A stretch of DNA of 64,000 nucleotides, taken from positions 1-64,000 of the forward strand of contig JAUXWR010000313.1 of the NCBI GenBank assembly GCA_030680075.1, in the 5' to 3' direction. Position 1 is the first letter of the stretch. Each line of letters begins with the position of its first letter. The stretch comes from Legionella sp. (GTDB taxonomy: Bacteria > Pseudomonadota > Gammaproteobacteria > Legionellales > Legionellaceae). Positions 18,081 through 27,290 of the stretch are shown here, in pieces. Under the pieces are notes generated by a model that saw only the letters and a list, made by a program, of their open reading frames with translations, was not told where the DNA came from and ran no database searches. The position numbers and the translations under genes are program-made.

Positions 18081-18464
18081 ATGCACATAAATTTAGAATC
18101 AACAGATAAATACAGCATTCAGGCTTATAGCGATTCACAAGTTAAAATTGACAACGTTGCCTATCAACATAACTTAATAGTGAGCAAACATGGCATTATT
18201 CCGGATTGGAATATTCTCACCATTCATGAGCTTGACGAAAAGAAGCTGCAAGAAATATTGAACTTTACCCCTGAGGTCATCATCATTGGCCATACAGCAA
18301 CTGGTCAATTCCCCCCCTTTTCAACCATAAATTATTTATCCCAAAAACGCATTGGAATTGAATGCATGTCCATTGGTGCTGCTTGCCGCACTTATAATGT
18401 GTTACTGAGTGAACATCGGGAGGTTGTGTTGGGGATTATTTTTGGCGTTAAAAACGACCAATAA
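18081..18464 (+). CDS. Mth938-like domain protein
   Basis: This 127-residue protein has the compact Mth938/DUF498 fold pattern: a beta-rich start, a PDWN turn, a central EVIIIGHTATGQFPPF, then GIECMSIGAACRTYNVLLSE. Related proteins include the mitochondrial complex I assembly factor NDUFAF3. The bacterial function is not established. It is divergent from alaC, and the spacer between them should hold both promoters. Confidence 0.85.
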   Translation: MHINLESTDKYSIQAYSDSQVKIDNVAYQHNLIVSKHGIIPDWNILTIHELDEKKLQEILNFTPEVIIIGHTATGQFPPFSTINYLSQKRIGIECMSIGAACRTYNVLLSEHREVVLGIIFGVKNDQ

Positions 18465-18520
18465 ACGCAGCCAAAAAGCCGCAAGCGACGCAAAACCGCT
18501 ATTATCCATTTACCAAGAGG

Positions 18521-19081
18521 ATGCCTATGTTTGAAATATATAGAACTGCTGAATTTGTTTTGTATTGTGAAAATAAAGATTCTGATTTGAATTATACTCA
18601 CGTGTTAAGGTTTCAAGACTTATCGACAGGCATGTTTAAATCATTGTGGATAAATGATTTCCGCGCAGAGATCCAAAATTTACAACAATCAAAAAATATC
18701 CTTCAACCAGACGAATACAACCATGAAGTAGCATGTTTTATAGAAAATCGCATTAAAACTGGGGGTCTACTCAGCAGTCTTGAAATCGCAAGCTCGTTGA
18801 AAGATATATTAAGGCATCATAAAAATCCGCAGGCATTATATGATACGCTTAACAATATTCCTTTATCTGATCCATTTTTGGTGAATAGCAAGCCGCGTCG
18901 TAATGAAAAAGGTAAGCTTGTCAGAACTCTTGAGCTTGTCAAATCTCTTAAAGAGTTTATTTGCAATTCCTTCACAATAGTGAATTCAGGCCAAGATCTC
19001 GAGGAGGTTAATGTAGATTTTCTGATGAACACCTTTATGAATATTCGCGCAATTCACCCTAGCTCGAAGCTTCGCCTATAA
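18521..19081 (+). CDS. Hypothetical protein, 186 aa, duplicated downstream
   Basis: No family is recognised. It starts MPMFEIYRTAEFVLYCEN with an AGAGGATGCCT ribosome site region upstream. Residues 70-125 (YNHEVACFIENRIKTGG, ILRHHKNPQAL) are shared with the smaller gene at 19472, so the two are paralogues. There is no signal peptide or membrane helix. It appears mostly helical after residue 50. Confidence 0.65.
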   Translation: MPMFEIYRTAEFVLYCENKDSDLNYTHVLRFQDLSTGMFKSLWINDFRAEIQNLQQSKNILQPDEYNHEVACFIENRIKTGGLLSSLEIASSLKDILRHHKNPQALYDTLNNIPLSDPFLVNSKPRRNEKGKLVRTLELVKSLKEFICNSFTIVNSGQDLEEVNVDFLMNTFMNIRAIHPSSKLRL

Positions 19082-19200
19082 TTCGGTCTGTTGTTTGCAA
19101 GATAATGTCGACATACCGAGACATCTGCCAAGTCTCGGTAGATCCTTCGCTGACCTTCCAATTAGTCTTAATTCTTACTTGCAGGTTTGGAAGCAAGATT

Positions 19201-19424
19201 TATCAATTGGCAGGATCTGCCCCCTCGCCCGCAAACGAAAAATAATGCAAAGTGATGAATTGTATTGCGGGAGAGGGTTGGGGAGAGGGTGAGATTTGAG
19301 GTTAGTAAATATCTGTTTTACCAACTGACTGCTTAACCCTCTCCCCAGCCCTCTCCCACGTTCATGCTTTAATGTCTACAAGAATTCCTGTCGTGGGCGA
19401 GGGGGCAGATCCTGCCGGCTGATA
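19201..19424. mobile_element. MITE-like palindromic element, 224 bp
   Basis: The 23-bp terminal inverted repeats read TATCA-YY-GGCAGGATCTGCC inward from each end, differing only at a couple of bases. A second inner pair, GAGGGTTGGGGAGAGGG and its complement, lies inside. There is no transposase frame. It lies between two paralogous orphan genes in the 19082-19471 gap. Internal frames such as 19095-19292 are fortuitous. Confidence 0.75.
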
Positions 19425-19471
19425 ACATCTTATTTTTTAAGCAAAAGTTCAGTAAGTCTGTCAAATAAAAC

Positions 19472-19780
19472 ATGATGTTTAAACCATCTCCGGCTACAGA
19501 AGACTATAACCATGAAGTAGCATGTTTTATAGAAAATTTTATAAAAGATCGCGGTCAATCTGCCCTGAAAATTTCAGCATTGGCGAAAGACATATTAAAA
19601 CATCATAAAGACCCACAGGCATTGAGTGAAGGGCTTAACAGGAATGAGTTGTCTTTTTTTCAAACTTCAGAGACGCAAAAAGAGTTTTCAAGATCGCTTA
19701 AAGAATTTATTAGTAAGCAAGTCAGTGGTAATTCTAGGGAGTGTAGAGAAGATACTCAAGTAGCTATGCAGACACAATAA
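19472..19780 (+). CDS. Hypothetical protein, 102 aa, shortened paralogue of the 18521 gene
   Basis: Residues 10-60 (DYNHEVACFIENFIKDRG, ILKHHKDPQAL) match the middle of the 186-residue protein upstream, with near-identical DNA over about 30 bp. The first 60 and last 40 residues of that protein are missing, so this may be a truncated copy that is still open. No clear ribosome site precedes the ATG pair at 19472. It may be a decaying gene. Confidence 0.5.
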   Translation: MMFKPSPATEDYNHEVACFIENFIKDRGQSALKISALAKDILKHHKDPQALSEGLNRNELSFFQTSETQKEFSRSLKEFISKQVSGNSRECREDTQVAMQTQ

Positions 19781-19800
19781 ATAATGATATTTATAGCCAT

Positions 19801-19832
19801 GTAGCCTGGGTTAGCGCAGGGTAACCCGGGGA
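19801..19832. repeat. R3 REP-like palindrome
   Basis: GTAGCCTGGGTTAGCGC pairs imperfectly with the following GGGTAACCCGGG. It is a member of the dispersed GTAGCCCGGATTAGCG family also found at 20067, 23704 and 42555. Confidence 0.7.
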
Positions 19833-19904
19833 TGGTTTTCTAAGTCTGTATATCTTAACAATTATTCTTAAGTTTTATTTGACAAACTTAATGAACTTTT
19901 GCTG

Positions 19905-20060
19905 AAAAATAACCCGTCTTTGCGAGCCACAGGCGAAGCAATCCAGTGACTTGTCGAGCAACAAGCATACAAATTGGCCTTCCCAAGGCCACTAGATTGC
20001 TTCACTTCGTTAGCCAAGACGGCATTTTTTCCGAGATTTAAAAATTGTCCTGTGCAGAGG
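19905..20060. repeat. R2 palindromic repeat, copy 3 (left arm decayed)
   Basis: The inner arms CGTCTTTGCGAGCC and the TTCACTTCGTTAGCCAAGACGG side, and the right outer arm AATTGTCCTGTGCAGAGG, are present. The left outer arm is not recognisable, so this copy is truncated or diverged. Together with the two R3 palindromes it fills the gap 19781-20099. Confidence 0.75.
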
Positions 20061-20066
20061 GCGAAT

Positions 20067-20097
20067 CCCCGGATTACGCTATGCTAATCTGGGCTAC
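20067..20097. repeat. R3 REP-like palindrome beyond relA
   Basis: CCCCGGATTACGC and GCTAATCTGGGCTAC form an inverted pair immediately after the relA stop codon. It could act as a hairpin terminator, but no T-run follows. Confidence 0.7.
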
Positions 20098-20099
20098 TC

Positions 20100-22307
20100 T
20101 TATACTTGCCTACGTGCCTCGAGTACATTCGGAATTTGCTCGAGTTTATTGAGCAAACGTGACAATGCGTTTAAGCCGTCAATTTCAACGGTCAAATTAA
20201 TAAATGCAGTGTTTTCATGTTTGTTACTATGCGTTTGCAAAGCGTAAACATGTGCTTTTTCATTAGATAACAATGACGTTACATCACGTAGCAATCCTGC
20301 CCTGTCAAACGCTTTAATCAGCACATCTACCACGTAATGGTCACGCGTTGAGCTACCCCAGCTTACCTGAATAAAACGTTGGCGCTGTTTTTCGCTGGAA
20401 TGCAATATATTTGAGCAATCTTGCCGGTGAATTGACACACCCCTGCCTACAGTAATATACCCAATCACCTCATCCCCGGGAACAGGCTGGCAACACCTGG
20501 CCATGTTGGTTAATAAATTCCCCACGCCTTCAATTTTTAAATCGCTACCCTTAACTTCAGGTAGGTGTAGAGGTTTAATAATCGTTTGAACAGCAGGCTC
20601 TATTTCTGCTACCGGTGATAACCGATGAAGAATTTGGCCAAGTTTAATATCTCCGCGGCCTAAAGCCGCTAACAGATCATCGAGCTTTTTAAAGTTAAAA
20701 GAGCTAACAACGTCATGGAGCTTATCCGCTTTAATGCCTAAAATTTTTAATTCTTTATCAAGTATCTCATGCCCTTCATCTCTGTTTTTATCGTAATCCT
20801 GCATTTTGAACCAATGAAGAACTTTGGCTTTGGCACGGGAAGTTTTAAGGTAATTATGGTGTGGATTAATCCAGTCACGAGAGGGGCGTAACTCTTTACC
20901 CGTTAATACTTCTATCCTGTCCCCGGTTTTTAGCTGATAGGTCAATGGAACAATAGAACCATTAACTTTAGCACCTCGACAGCGGTGCCCTATCTGACTG
21001 TGGACATGGTAAGCAAAATCAAGGGGTGTTACGCCATGAGGCAGGTCAAGCACATCCCCATCGGGAGTAAAGACATAAACCCGGTCTTCAAGAAATTCTC
21101 TTTCCATGGCGTCTGACACGCCACTTGAAGTGGCCATTTCACGATGCCAGGCCAAAACGTCACGGAGCCATTCAATTTTACGCTCATGGCTTTCTTTATG
21201 AGAAACACCACCCTCTTTGTATTTCCAATGGGCGGCAACCCCCATTTCAGCCAAATCATGCATCTGAAAAGTACGAATCTGTACTTCAAAAACACGCCCC
21301 TCAGGGCCTTCTACCGCGGTGTGTAATGATTGATAGCCATTAGGTTTGGGATTAGTAATGTAATCATCAAATTCTACAGGTACTTGCTTCCATAATGAAT
21401 GAACCATTCCTAAAACAACGTAACATTGGTCCACCGTCTCCACGAGAATCCTGACCGCGGTCGCGTCATAGATTTCATCCAAGGAAACATTTTTGCGGGT
21501 CATTTTTTTATAGATACTGTGGATGTGTTTGGAGCGCCCATAAACGGCAAAATGCGAAGCCCCTGTCGTTCTAATCTGTTTATTTAACTCTTCAACAATA
21601 AAATCAACATATTTATCCCGTTCGAGACGCTTTGCTTTTAACCCTTTGGCAATAGATTTATAGTCTTCTGGGTGCAAATAACGAAATGCCAAGTCCTCCA
21701 TTTCCCATTTGATTGCACCAATCCCCAAGCGATTGGCCAAGGGGGCATAGATTTCCATTGCTTCTGAGGCAATTTGTATGCGCATATTTTCCGGAAGGTG
21801 AATAGTCGCTCGCAAAACACAAAGCCTTTCTGCCAATTTGATTAAAACAACGCGCGCATCATCCACCATGGCTAATAACATTTTCCGTACATTATCCAAT
21901 TGGTGTTTATTTTGCTGATAGCGATTAAGTGCCTGCAAATTATGAATGGCACTCATTTTTTCAATGCCTTTGACAAGTTTGGCGATATTTGGCCCTAACT
22001 GCTCCTCAACATCATCGAGGGATAATTCGGCATAGTGAACGCTCACAAAAATGATAGCCGCTGCCAATGTCTCCTGGTCTACTTCAAGATCAGCGAGAAT
22101 ATCTGCCATTGCCAAGCCTTGTTGCAAGCAAGTGACGCCTGTCTCAGTGGCATGATCTTGCCCTGCCAGTTGACTTAATGTGCAGGCATTACGAATCAAT
22201 TCCAAGTCTTGAAAATAGCCTTTGCTGCCTAATTGGCGAAGCCACTGCTCTAAATCTATGTTGCCATCAGCAGTTGCCCAAGGGCTATCATCTTTGACTT
22301 TGACCAT
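20100..22307 (-). CDS. relA: GTP pyrophosphokinase, (p)ppGpp synthetase I
   Basis: This 735-residue ribosome-associated alarmone synthetase responds to amino acid starvation. Domains in order: a pseudo-hydrolase HD region (the HDxxED site is degenerate, VSVHYAELSLDD at about 108), a synthetase around GYQSLHTAVEGPEG and VQIRT, a TGS domain (VYVFTPDGDVLDLP), a zinc-finger-like region with ARCCQPVPGD, and a C-terminal ACT domain. The degenerate HD site marks it as RelA rather than SpoT. The start is 6 bp after the rlmD stop, as in other gammaproteobacteria where rlmD-relA form a unit. An R3 palindrome follows the stop. Confidence 0.96.
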   Translation of the reverse strand: MVKVKDDSPWATADGNIDLEQWLRQLGSKGYFQDLELIRNACTLSQLAGQDHATETGVTCLQQGLAMADILADLEVDQETLAAAIIFVSVHYAELSLDDVEEQLGPNIAKLVKGIEKMSAIHNLQALNRYQQNKHQLDNVRKMLLAMVDDARVVLIKLAERLCVLRATIHLPENMRIQIASEAMEIYAPLANRLGIGAIKWEMEDLAFRYLHPEDYKSIAKGLKAKRLERDKYVDFIVEELNKQIRTTGASHFAVYGRSKHIHSIYKKMTRKNVSLDEIYDATAVRILVETVDQCYVVLGMVHSLWKQVPVEFDDYITNPKPNGYQSLHTAVEGPEGRVFEVQIRTFQMHDLAEMGVAAHWKYKEGGVSHKESHERKIEWLRDVLAWHREMATSSGVSDAMEREFLEDRVYVFTPDGDVLDLPHGVTPLDFAYHVHSQIGHRCRGAKVNGSIVPLTYQLKTGDRIEVLTGKELRPSRDWINPHHNYLKTSRAKAKVLHWFKMQDYDKNRDEGHEILDKELKILGIKADKLHDVVSSFNFKKLDDLLAALGRGDIKLGQILHRLSPVAEIEPAVQTIIKPLHLPEVKGSDLKIEGVGNLLTNMARCCQPVPGDEVIGYITVGRGVSIHRQDCSNILHSSEKQRQRFIQVSWGSSTRDHYVVDVLIKAFDRAGLLRDVTSLLSNEKAHVYALQTHSNKHENTAFINLTVEIDGLNALSRLLNKLEQIPNVLEARRQV

Positions 22308-22313
22308 GACTCA

Positions 22314-23648
22314 TTATCCTTTTTCAAATACGGCAATAGATTCCACATGAGCTGTATGGGGAAACATATCCATAACTCCAGCGGCTGTTAAGCGGTATCC
22401 ATGCTGATTGACCAATATATCACTGTCACGTGCAAGTGTTGCGGGATTGCACGATACATAAACAACCCTTTCTGGATTAAGTTTATCCATTTGTTTCACA
22501 ATTTCCAGTGCGCCCGTTCGCGGTGGATCAATGAGAATTTTAGTAAGACCTTGCGGTGCAATCGTTGCCAGTGCGTCTGCTTTATCGAGATCTCTGCAAT
22601 AAAATTCCGTATTACTGATATTATTAGCCAAGGCATTATTTTGAGCTCTCTCTACCATAGCATCACTACCCTCAATACCAATAACTTTTTTACAACGAAG
22701 AGCAAGCGGAAGTGAAAAATTACCTAGACCACAGAAGAGATCTAAAACTACATCTTCGGGGGTCAACGCCATTAGCTCCATGGCACGAGCCACCATTTTA
22801 CGGTTTAATTCAGCGTTCACCTGGGTAAAATCAGTCGGGTAAAATTTATAGCGAAGCTTATCAGCAGGTAAAGCATAGCTTAAAAATTGTGAACTTGATT
22901 CGGGGTAAAACAAAGTAACCGTATCTGTACCGCCGGGTTGCAGAAATAAAATGAATCCACTTTCTTCTCCAAAGCAGCGCAATTTTTCCTCATCACTGGC
23001 ACTCAACGCCGCTAGATTGCGAAAAATTAATGCAACATCCTCATCACCTGCCGCAACTTCAATTTGGGCTATGACTTGAGGCGAATCCAGCGAATCGATT
23101 AATTTTCTTAAATTAACGATTTCTGCATCGACTTTAGCGTTTAATACTGGGCATTGATTAATTTCTGCAATGTATCGAGGATTGCTTTTTTCCCTGAAAC
23201 CAACCAATGTCGCCTGTTTTTTTTCTACATAACGAACGCTTAACCGTGCTTTATTGCGATAATTCCAACTCGAGCTGGTTAATGGCTCTAAAAGAGTGTC
23301 CGGTTCGGTGTGGCCAATGCGTTGCAAGGAATCTAATAATAACGATTGTTTTACATGAATTTGGGCGTCTTCACTTAAATGCTGTAATGAGCAGCCGCCG
23401 CACATTTCATAATGAGGGCAGCGTGGTTCTGCTCGGAGGTTTGAAGGAGACAAAATAGATATTGTACGGCCCTCGTCATAATCTTTTTTGACTTGTGTGT
23501 ATTGAAACTCCACCGTTTCACCCGGTAACGCCCCTTGAATGAAAGTGGTTTTACCATCAATACGAGCAATACCTCGGCCATCATGGCTAAATTTTTCAAT
23601 TTCTGCGGATTTTAGTGTTACAGGAAGGCGTTGTCTTTTTCTACTCAT
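22314..23648 (-). CDS. rlmD: 23S rRNA (uracil-1939-C5) methyltransferase
   Basis: RlmD (444 residues) methylates U1939 of 23S rRNA using SAM. It has an N-terminal TRAM domain ([20 protein letters not shown]), the iron-sulfur cysteines in [11 protein letters not shown] and NQCPVLN, the SAM motif [24 protein letters not shown], and the catalytic cysteine in [13 protein letters not shown]. Length and motif order are normal. It lies 6 bp upstream of relA, a conserved pairing. Confidence 0.96.
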   Translation of the reverse strand: MSRKRQRLPVTLKSAEIEKFSHDGRGIARIDGKTTFIQGALPGETVEFQYTQVKKDYDEGRTISILSPSNLRAEPRCPHYEMCGGCSLQHLSEDAQIHVKQSLLLDSLQRIGHTEPDTLLEPLTSSSWNYRNKARLSVRYVEKKQATLVGFREKSNPRYIAEINQCPVLNAKVDAEIVNLRKLIDSLDSPQVIAQIEVAAGDEDVALIFRNLAALSASDEEKLRCFGEESGFILFLQPGGTDTVTLFYPESSSQFLSYALPADKLRYKFYPTDFTQVNAELNRKMVARAMELMALTPEDVVLDLFCGLGNFSLPLALRCKKVIGIEGSDAMVERAQNNALANNISNTEFYCRDLDKADALATIAPQGLTKILIDPPRTGALEIVKQMDKLNPERVVYVSCNPATLARDSDILVNQHGYRLTAAGVMDMFPHTAHVESIAVFEKG

Positions 23649-23703
23649 TATTTACATCTCTTATCATATTAAACGAATTGCTTTACCACCCAATGGTATT
23701 TAT

Positions 23704-23790
23704 GTAGCCCGGATTAGCCGTGTAGCCCGGATTAGCGCCAGCGTAATCCGGGGAAATGAGCTATGACAGAACATCGCTAATCCGGGCTAC
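23704..23790. repeat. R3 REP-like palindrome array, overlapping the rluB stop codon
   Basis: Three GTAGCCCGGATTAG-type arms and their complements lie here: two in one direction at 23704 and 23722, one complementary arm following, and a further inverted arm at 23775-23790. The last covers the final codons and stop of rluB. It lies between the rlmD and rluB genes. Confidence 0.8.
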
Positions 23791-24691
23791 GTTTGATTTT
23801 TAGAGTCTTATCTCTTCCCTTACCAGGATCTCTTTTTGATGCTTCCTTATCTCGCCCACGTGGAAAATTACCACCAGATTTCACCGGACCTTCCTTTGAT
23901 GCTCCTTTATCCCGCTGGCGGGGGGCTTTGGCACTCGGATTAGAGTTACTCTTGTCATCACTTACCGGTAAAACATAAGCTTCAATTTCTTTTTCCGTCA
24001 ATTCCTTGAAGTTCCCGCGTGTTAAAAATCGCGGCATGGTAACGCGCCCGTAGCGAACGCGGATTAAACGGCTAACCTCTACTCCCTGTGATTGCCATAA
24101 GCGCCTGACTTCACGGTTACGACCTTCAGTGATTGTCACGTGATACCAGACGTTTACTCCTTCACCACCTTTTAAATCTATGCGCTTGAACTTGGCCACC
24201 CCATCCTCAAGAGTCACCCCTTTAAGCAATGTATTAATAGCCTCAGCACTTACCTGACCACGCACTCGAACCGCGTATTCTCTTTCCAGGCCATATTTGG
24301 GGTGCATTAGCTGATTTGCAAGCTCCCCATCATTGGTAAAAAGTAGTAACCCTGACGTATTAATATCAAGACGACCGACCTGAACCCAGCGCCCTTGTCT
24401 TAAATAAGGCAGCTTATCGAAAACTGTTTTTTCATGTTTGGGATCGTGTCTGCTTGAAATTTCTCCAACAGGTTTATGATAAACAAGAACACGTGTTTTT
24501 AGAGGCTCTTTAAGAGGATTTGCAATAATACGCCCTTTTACACCTATTTTATCGTCAGGCCCGGCACTCTCACCAACTTTGGCGACCGCTCCATTAATGG
24601 TGACAACACCCTCTTCAATCCAGCGCTCCATCTCACGTCTTGAGCCTAATCCGGCCTGGCTTAATATTTTTTGTAATCGTTCTTTACTCAT
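23777..24691 (-). CDS. rluB: 23S rRNA pseudouridine(2605) synthase
   Basis: This 304-residue protein has an N-terminal S4 RNA-binding domain (LQKILSQAGLGSRREMERWI) and a RsuA-type catalytic domain with the aspartate motif GRLDINTSGLLLFTNDG and RNREVRRLW. The C-terminal 65 residues are a basic, low-complexity tail rich in K, R, G and S, as common in RluB. The last four codons and the stop fall inside an R3 palindrome, so the extreme tail is repeat-derived. The start overlaps the scpB stop by one base. Confidence 0.94.
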   Translation of the reverse strand: MSKERLQKILSQAGLGSRREMERWIEEGVVTINGAVAKVGESAGPDDKIGVKGRIIANPLKEPLKTRVLVYHKPVGEISSRHDPKHEKTVFDKLPYLRQGRWVQVGRLDINTSGLLLFTNDGELANQLMHPKYGLEREYAVRVRGQVSAEAINTLLKGVTLEDGVAKFKRIDLKGGEGVNVWYHVTITEGRNREVRRLWQSQGVEVSRLIRVRYGRVTMPRFLTRGNFKELTEKEIEAYVLPVSDDKSNSNPSAKAPRQRDKGASKEGPVKSGGNFPRGRDKEASKRDPGKGRDKTLKIKRSPD

Positions 24692-25260
24692 TAGTCTACA
24701 TACTCTTCTATAAATTTTTCGGTAACTACCGGTAAGAGATCAGAACTCTCCGGTAAAGGTGGCAATTGGTCAATTGATTGCAGGTTAAAATAATCAAGAA
24801 AGGTCTTTGTCGTCACAAAAACGGCAGGCTTCCCGGGAACATCCCTATGCCCCGCAATCTTTATCCATTCGCGCTCAAGCAATGTTTTTATCATGGGACT
24901 ACTGACAGCAACACCGCGAATGTCTTCAATATCTGCACGGGTGACAGGCTGCCTGTAAGCTATAATAGCCAATGTTTCCAAAAGCGCTCGCGAATATTTT
25001 CCTGGTTTTTCTGTTTGTAATCGACCAATCCATAGGCCATATTTTTCCCGGGTCTGTAAGCAATATCCGTTCGCTAATACCTTTAATTCAATTGCCCTGT
25101 TTTCATAATCAGCGTCCAATGCCTTTAATGCATGCTGAATACTCTCTTTAGAAGGTCTTTGCCACTCCTCAAACGCACTACTAATTTGCTCAATAGAGAG
25201 GGGGGTTTCAGAACTCATTAATAATGCTTCAACAATGCATTTTATCTCAATGTCATCCAT
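24691..25260 (-). CDS. scpB: Segregation and condensation protein B
   Basis: This 189-residue kleisin-associated winged-helix protein of the SMC condensin complex begins MDDIEIKCIVEALLMSSETPLSIEQI. YCLQTREKYGLWI, the conserved LLETLAIIAYRQPVTRADIE, and RGVAVSSPMIKTLLEREWIKI match the family. The start at 25260 overlaps the scpA stop by 8 bp, showing coupling. Confidence 0.95.
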   Translation of the reverse strand: MDDIEIKCIVEALLMSSETPLSIEQISSAFEEWQRPSKESIQHALKALDADYENRAIELKVLANGYCLQTREKYGLWIGRLQTEKPGKYSRALLETLAIIAYRQPVTRADIEDIRGVAVSSPMIKTLLEREWIKIAGHRDVPGKPAVFVTTKTFLDYFNLQSIDQLPPLPESSDLLPVVTEKFIEEYVD

Positions 25261-26059
25261 GACGTGCTGCCTGCAAATGAATGGGGGCATACATCATGGT
25301 TTGCGTAATCACCACCAGTGATTGCCGCCCTAATTCTAATATAGCTAACAAAGTAACTGCCAGCCCCATACGTCCTTCTTCTCGAGTAAATAGCTCTGTT
25401 AACGAAAGAGATTGCTCATGCTGCAATCGGTCAAGTACTTGCGCCATGCGCTCTCTTATCGATAACGGCTCCCGAGTTATTTGATGATGAACCTCATGGC
25501 CTTGGCGTTTAATCAAATCTTGCATTACGTCAACGAGCGTCGCAAGCACTACCTCTGGCGGCGTAATGATGGTTTGAACACCGCTCGTCATCATTGAGAA
25601 TCTGAAATTATCCCGATCACAACGCGGTATTTCGTCAAGATTTATCGCCGCTTCTTTAAATTGCTCATAAATCTGAAGCTTTCTAACCAGGGCTAGGCGA
25701 GGATCTTCCTCTAACTCATCAGTCGAGCTATCGGTTTGCGGCAATAGCAGTCGTGATTTTATTTCTGCAAGCATTGCTGCCATCACCAGATAATCAGCCG
25801 CGAGCTCCAGGCGATGTTCTTCCATGAGATTAATGTATTGAATATATTGTTCGGTAATATGAGCAATCGGAATATCCAATATATCAAGATTTTGTCGCCT
25901 GATAAGGTATAGTAATAAATCTAACGGTCCTGTAAATGAATCAAGCAAAACCTCAAGAGCGTCCGGTGGAATGAACAAATCAGCCGGAATCTCAGTCAGT
26001 GGTTTACCGCTGACTACTGCAAAAACTACTGGCGTTACTGCGGCTAAACTTTCAGCCAT
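25253..26059 (-). CDS. scpA: Segregation and condensation protein A (kleisin)
   Basis: This 268-residue kleisin links SMC heads to ScpB. The family hallmark FTGPLDLLLYLIRRQNLDILDIPIAHITEQY is near residue 40, followed by AADYLVMAAMLAEIKSRLLLP. The C-terminal half holds the winged-helix part (SLTELFTREEGRMGLAVTLLAILEL). The first 30 residues are a non-conserved extension. It overlaps trpS by one base and scpB by 8. Confidence 0.95.
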   Translation of the reverse strand: MAESLAAVTPVVFAVVSGKPLTEIPADLFIPPDALEVLLDSFTGPLDLLLYLIRRQNLDILDIPIAHITEQYIQYINLMEEHRLELAADYLVMAAMLAEIKSRLLLPQTDSSTDELEEDPRLALVRKLQIYEQFKEAAINLDEIPRCDRDNFRFSMMTSGVQTIITPPEVVLATLVDVMQDLIKRQGHEVHHQITREPLSIRERMAQVLDRLQHEQSLSLTELFTREEGRMGLAVTLLAILELGRQSLVVITQTMMYAPIHLQAARHG

Positions 26060-27273
26060 TAATAATTCAGACCCATTACTTCTCGCACCTCTTTTAATGT
26101 TTTGTTAGCTTCCTCTCGCGCCGCTTCACTTCCTTCGGCAACTAACCGTTTCACCGAACCTAAATCCTCTTCATATTCTTTGATTGCAAATTGAATAGGT
26201 TTTAACTCTTGGTTGATGGCATCGACTATAGGCCGTTTACAATCAACACAGCCAATTCCTGCGGTGCGACAACCCGTCTGAACCCACTCTTTTACATCAG
26301 GAGATGAATAAATTTTATGAAACTGCCAAACAGGGCATTTTTCAGGCTCACCCGGATCTGTTCGTTTTACACGGGCAGGATCAGTGGGCATGGTTAATAT
26401 TTTCTTTTCAACATCGACAGGGTTTTCTCGCAAGCCTATCGTATTGTGATACGACTTGGACATCTTCTGGCCATCAATACCGGGCATTTTCGATGTTTCT
26501 GTTAATAAGGGTTGCGGCTCTGAAAGAATGATTTTTCCCGAACCATCCAAAAAGCCGAGTAGACGCTCTTTATCGCCTATGGATAAATTATGTTGATTCG
26601 TTACCAGCGCTTTCGCCGTATTAAGCGATTCGTGACTACCATCCTGTTGAAAATGGGTACGTAACTCATTGTACAGCTTGCTGTTTTTTTTGCCCATTTT
26701 TTTAATGGCTTCTGCAACAAGGCCTTCAAAATTAGGCTCTTTGCCATACATGAAATTAAACCGTCTTGCTACTTCACGTATTAATTCGATATGAGCGACC
26801 TGATCTTCTCCAACCGGTACAAAATCCGCTTTGTAGAGCAACACATCAGCACTTTGCAAGAGCGGATACCCTAAAAAACCATAGGTGGATAAATCTTTAT
26901 CATGAAGCTTTTCTTGTTGATCTTTATAGGTGGGCACGCGTTCAAGCCAGCCCAAAGGCGTAATCATGGATAATAGCAAGTGCAGTTCTGCATGCTCTGG
27001 CACCCATGACTGAATAAACACTTTAGATAAGCCTGGGTTAACCCCGCAAGCAAGCCAGTCAATGACCATGTCCCATAAAATCGTTTCAATAAAACCAGGT
27101 TCATCATAGCGAGTTGTTAACCCATGCCAATCTGCTACGAAGAAATAGCAATCATACTGGTGTTGTAACGTAAGCCAATTTTTTAATACACCATGATAGT
27201 GACCCAAGTGTAAACGACCACTGGCCCGCATGCCGGACACAACCCGCTTGTTAGAACTATATATACCAGACAT
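26059..27273 (-). CDS. trpS: Tryptophanyl-tRNA synthetase with a probable iron-sulfur site
   Basis: This 404-residue class I synthetase charges tRNA-Trp. The HIGH motif is HLGHYHG, and the KMSKS motif is present as GQKMSKSYHN. Residues 280-315 contain four cysteines spaced C-x21-C-x6-C-x2-C, close to the [4Fe-4S] pattern (C-x22-C-x6-C-x2-C) of Thermotoga TrpRS, which is less common than the compact form. The start at 27273 has GAGGA 5 bases upstream. It heads the scpA-scpB-rluB run and starts 18 bp after the yciO gene. Confidence 0.95.
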   Translation of the reverse strand: MSGIYSSNKRVVSGMRASGRLHLGHYHGVLKNWLTLQHQYDCYFFVADWHGLTTRYDEPGFIETILWDMVIDWLACGVNPGLSKVFIQSWVPEHAELHLLLSMITPLGWLERVPTYKDQQEKLHDKDLSTYGFLGYPLLQSADVLLYKADFVPVGEDQVAHIELIREVARRFNFMYGKEPNFEGLVAEAIKKMGKKNSKLYNELRTHFQQDGSHESLNTAKALVTNQHNLSIGDKERLLGFLDGSGKIILSEPQPLLTETSKMPGIDGQKMSKSYHNTIGLRENPVDVEKKILTMPTDPARVKRTDPGEPEKCPVWQFHKIYSSPDVKEWVQTGCRTAGIGCVDCKRPIVDAINQELKPIQFAIKEYEEDLGSVKRLVAEGSEAAREEANKTLKEVREVMGLNY

Positions 27274-27290
27274 CAAAATCCTCTAAACAG

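Noticed and set aside
19095..19292. A 65-codon frame before the second orphan copy
   Set aside because: It runs into the MITE-like element, has no ribosome site and resembles nothing.
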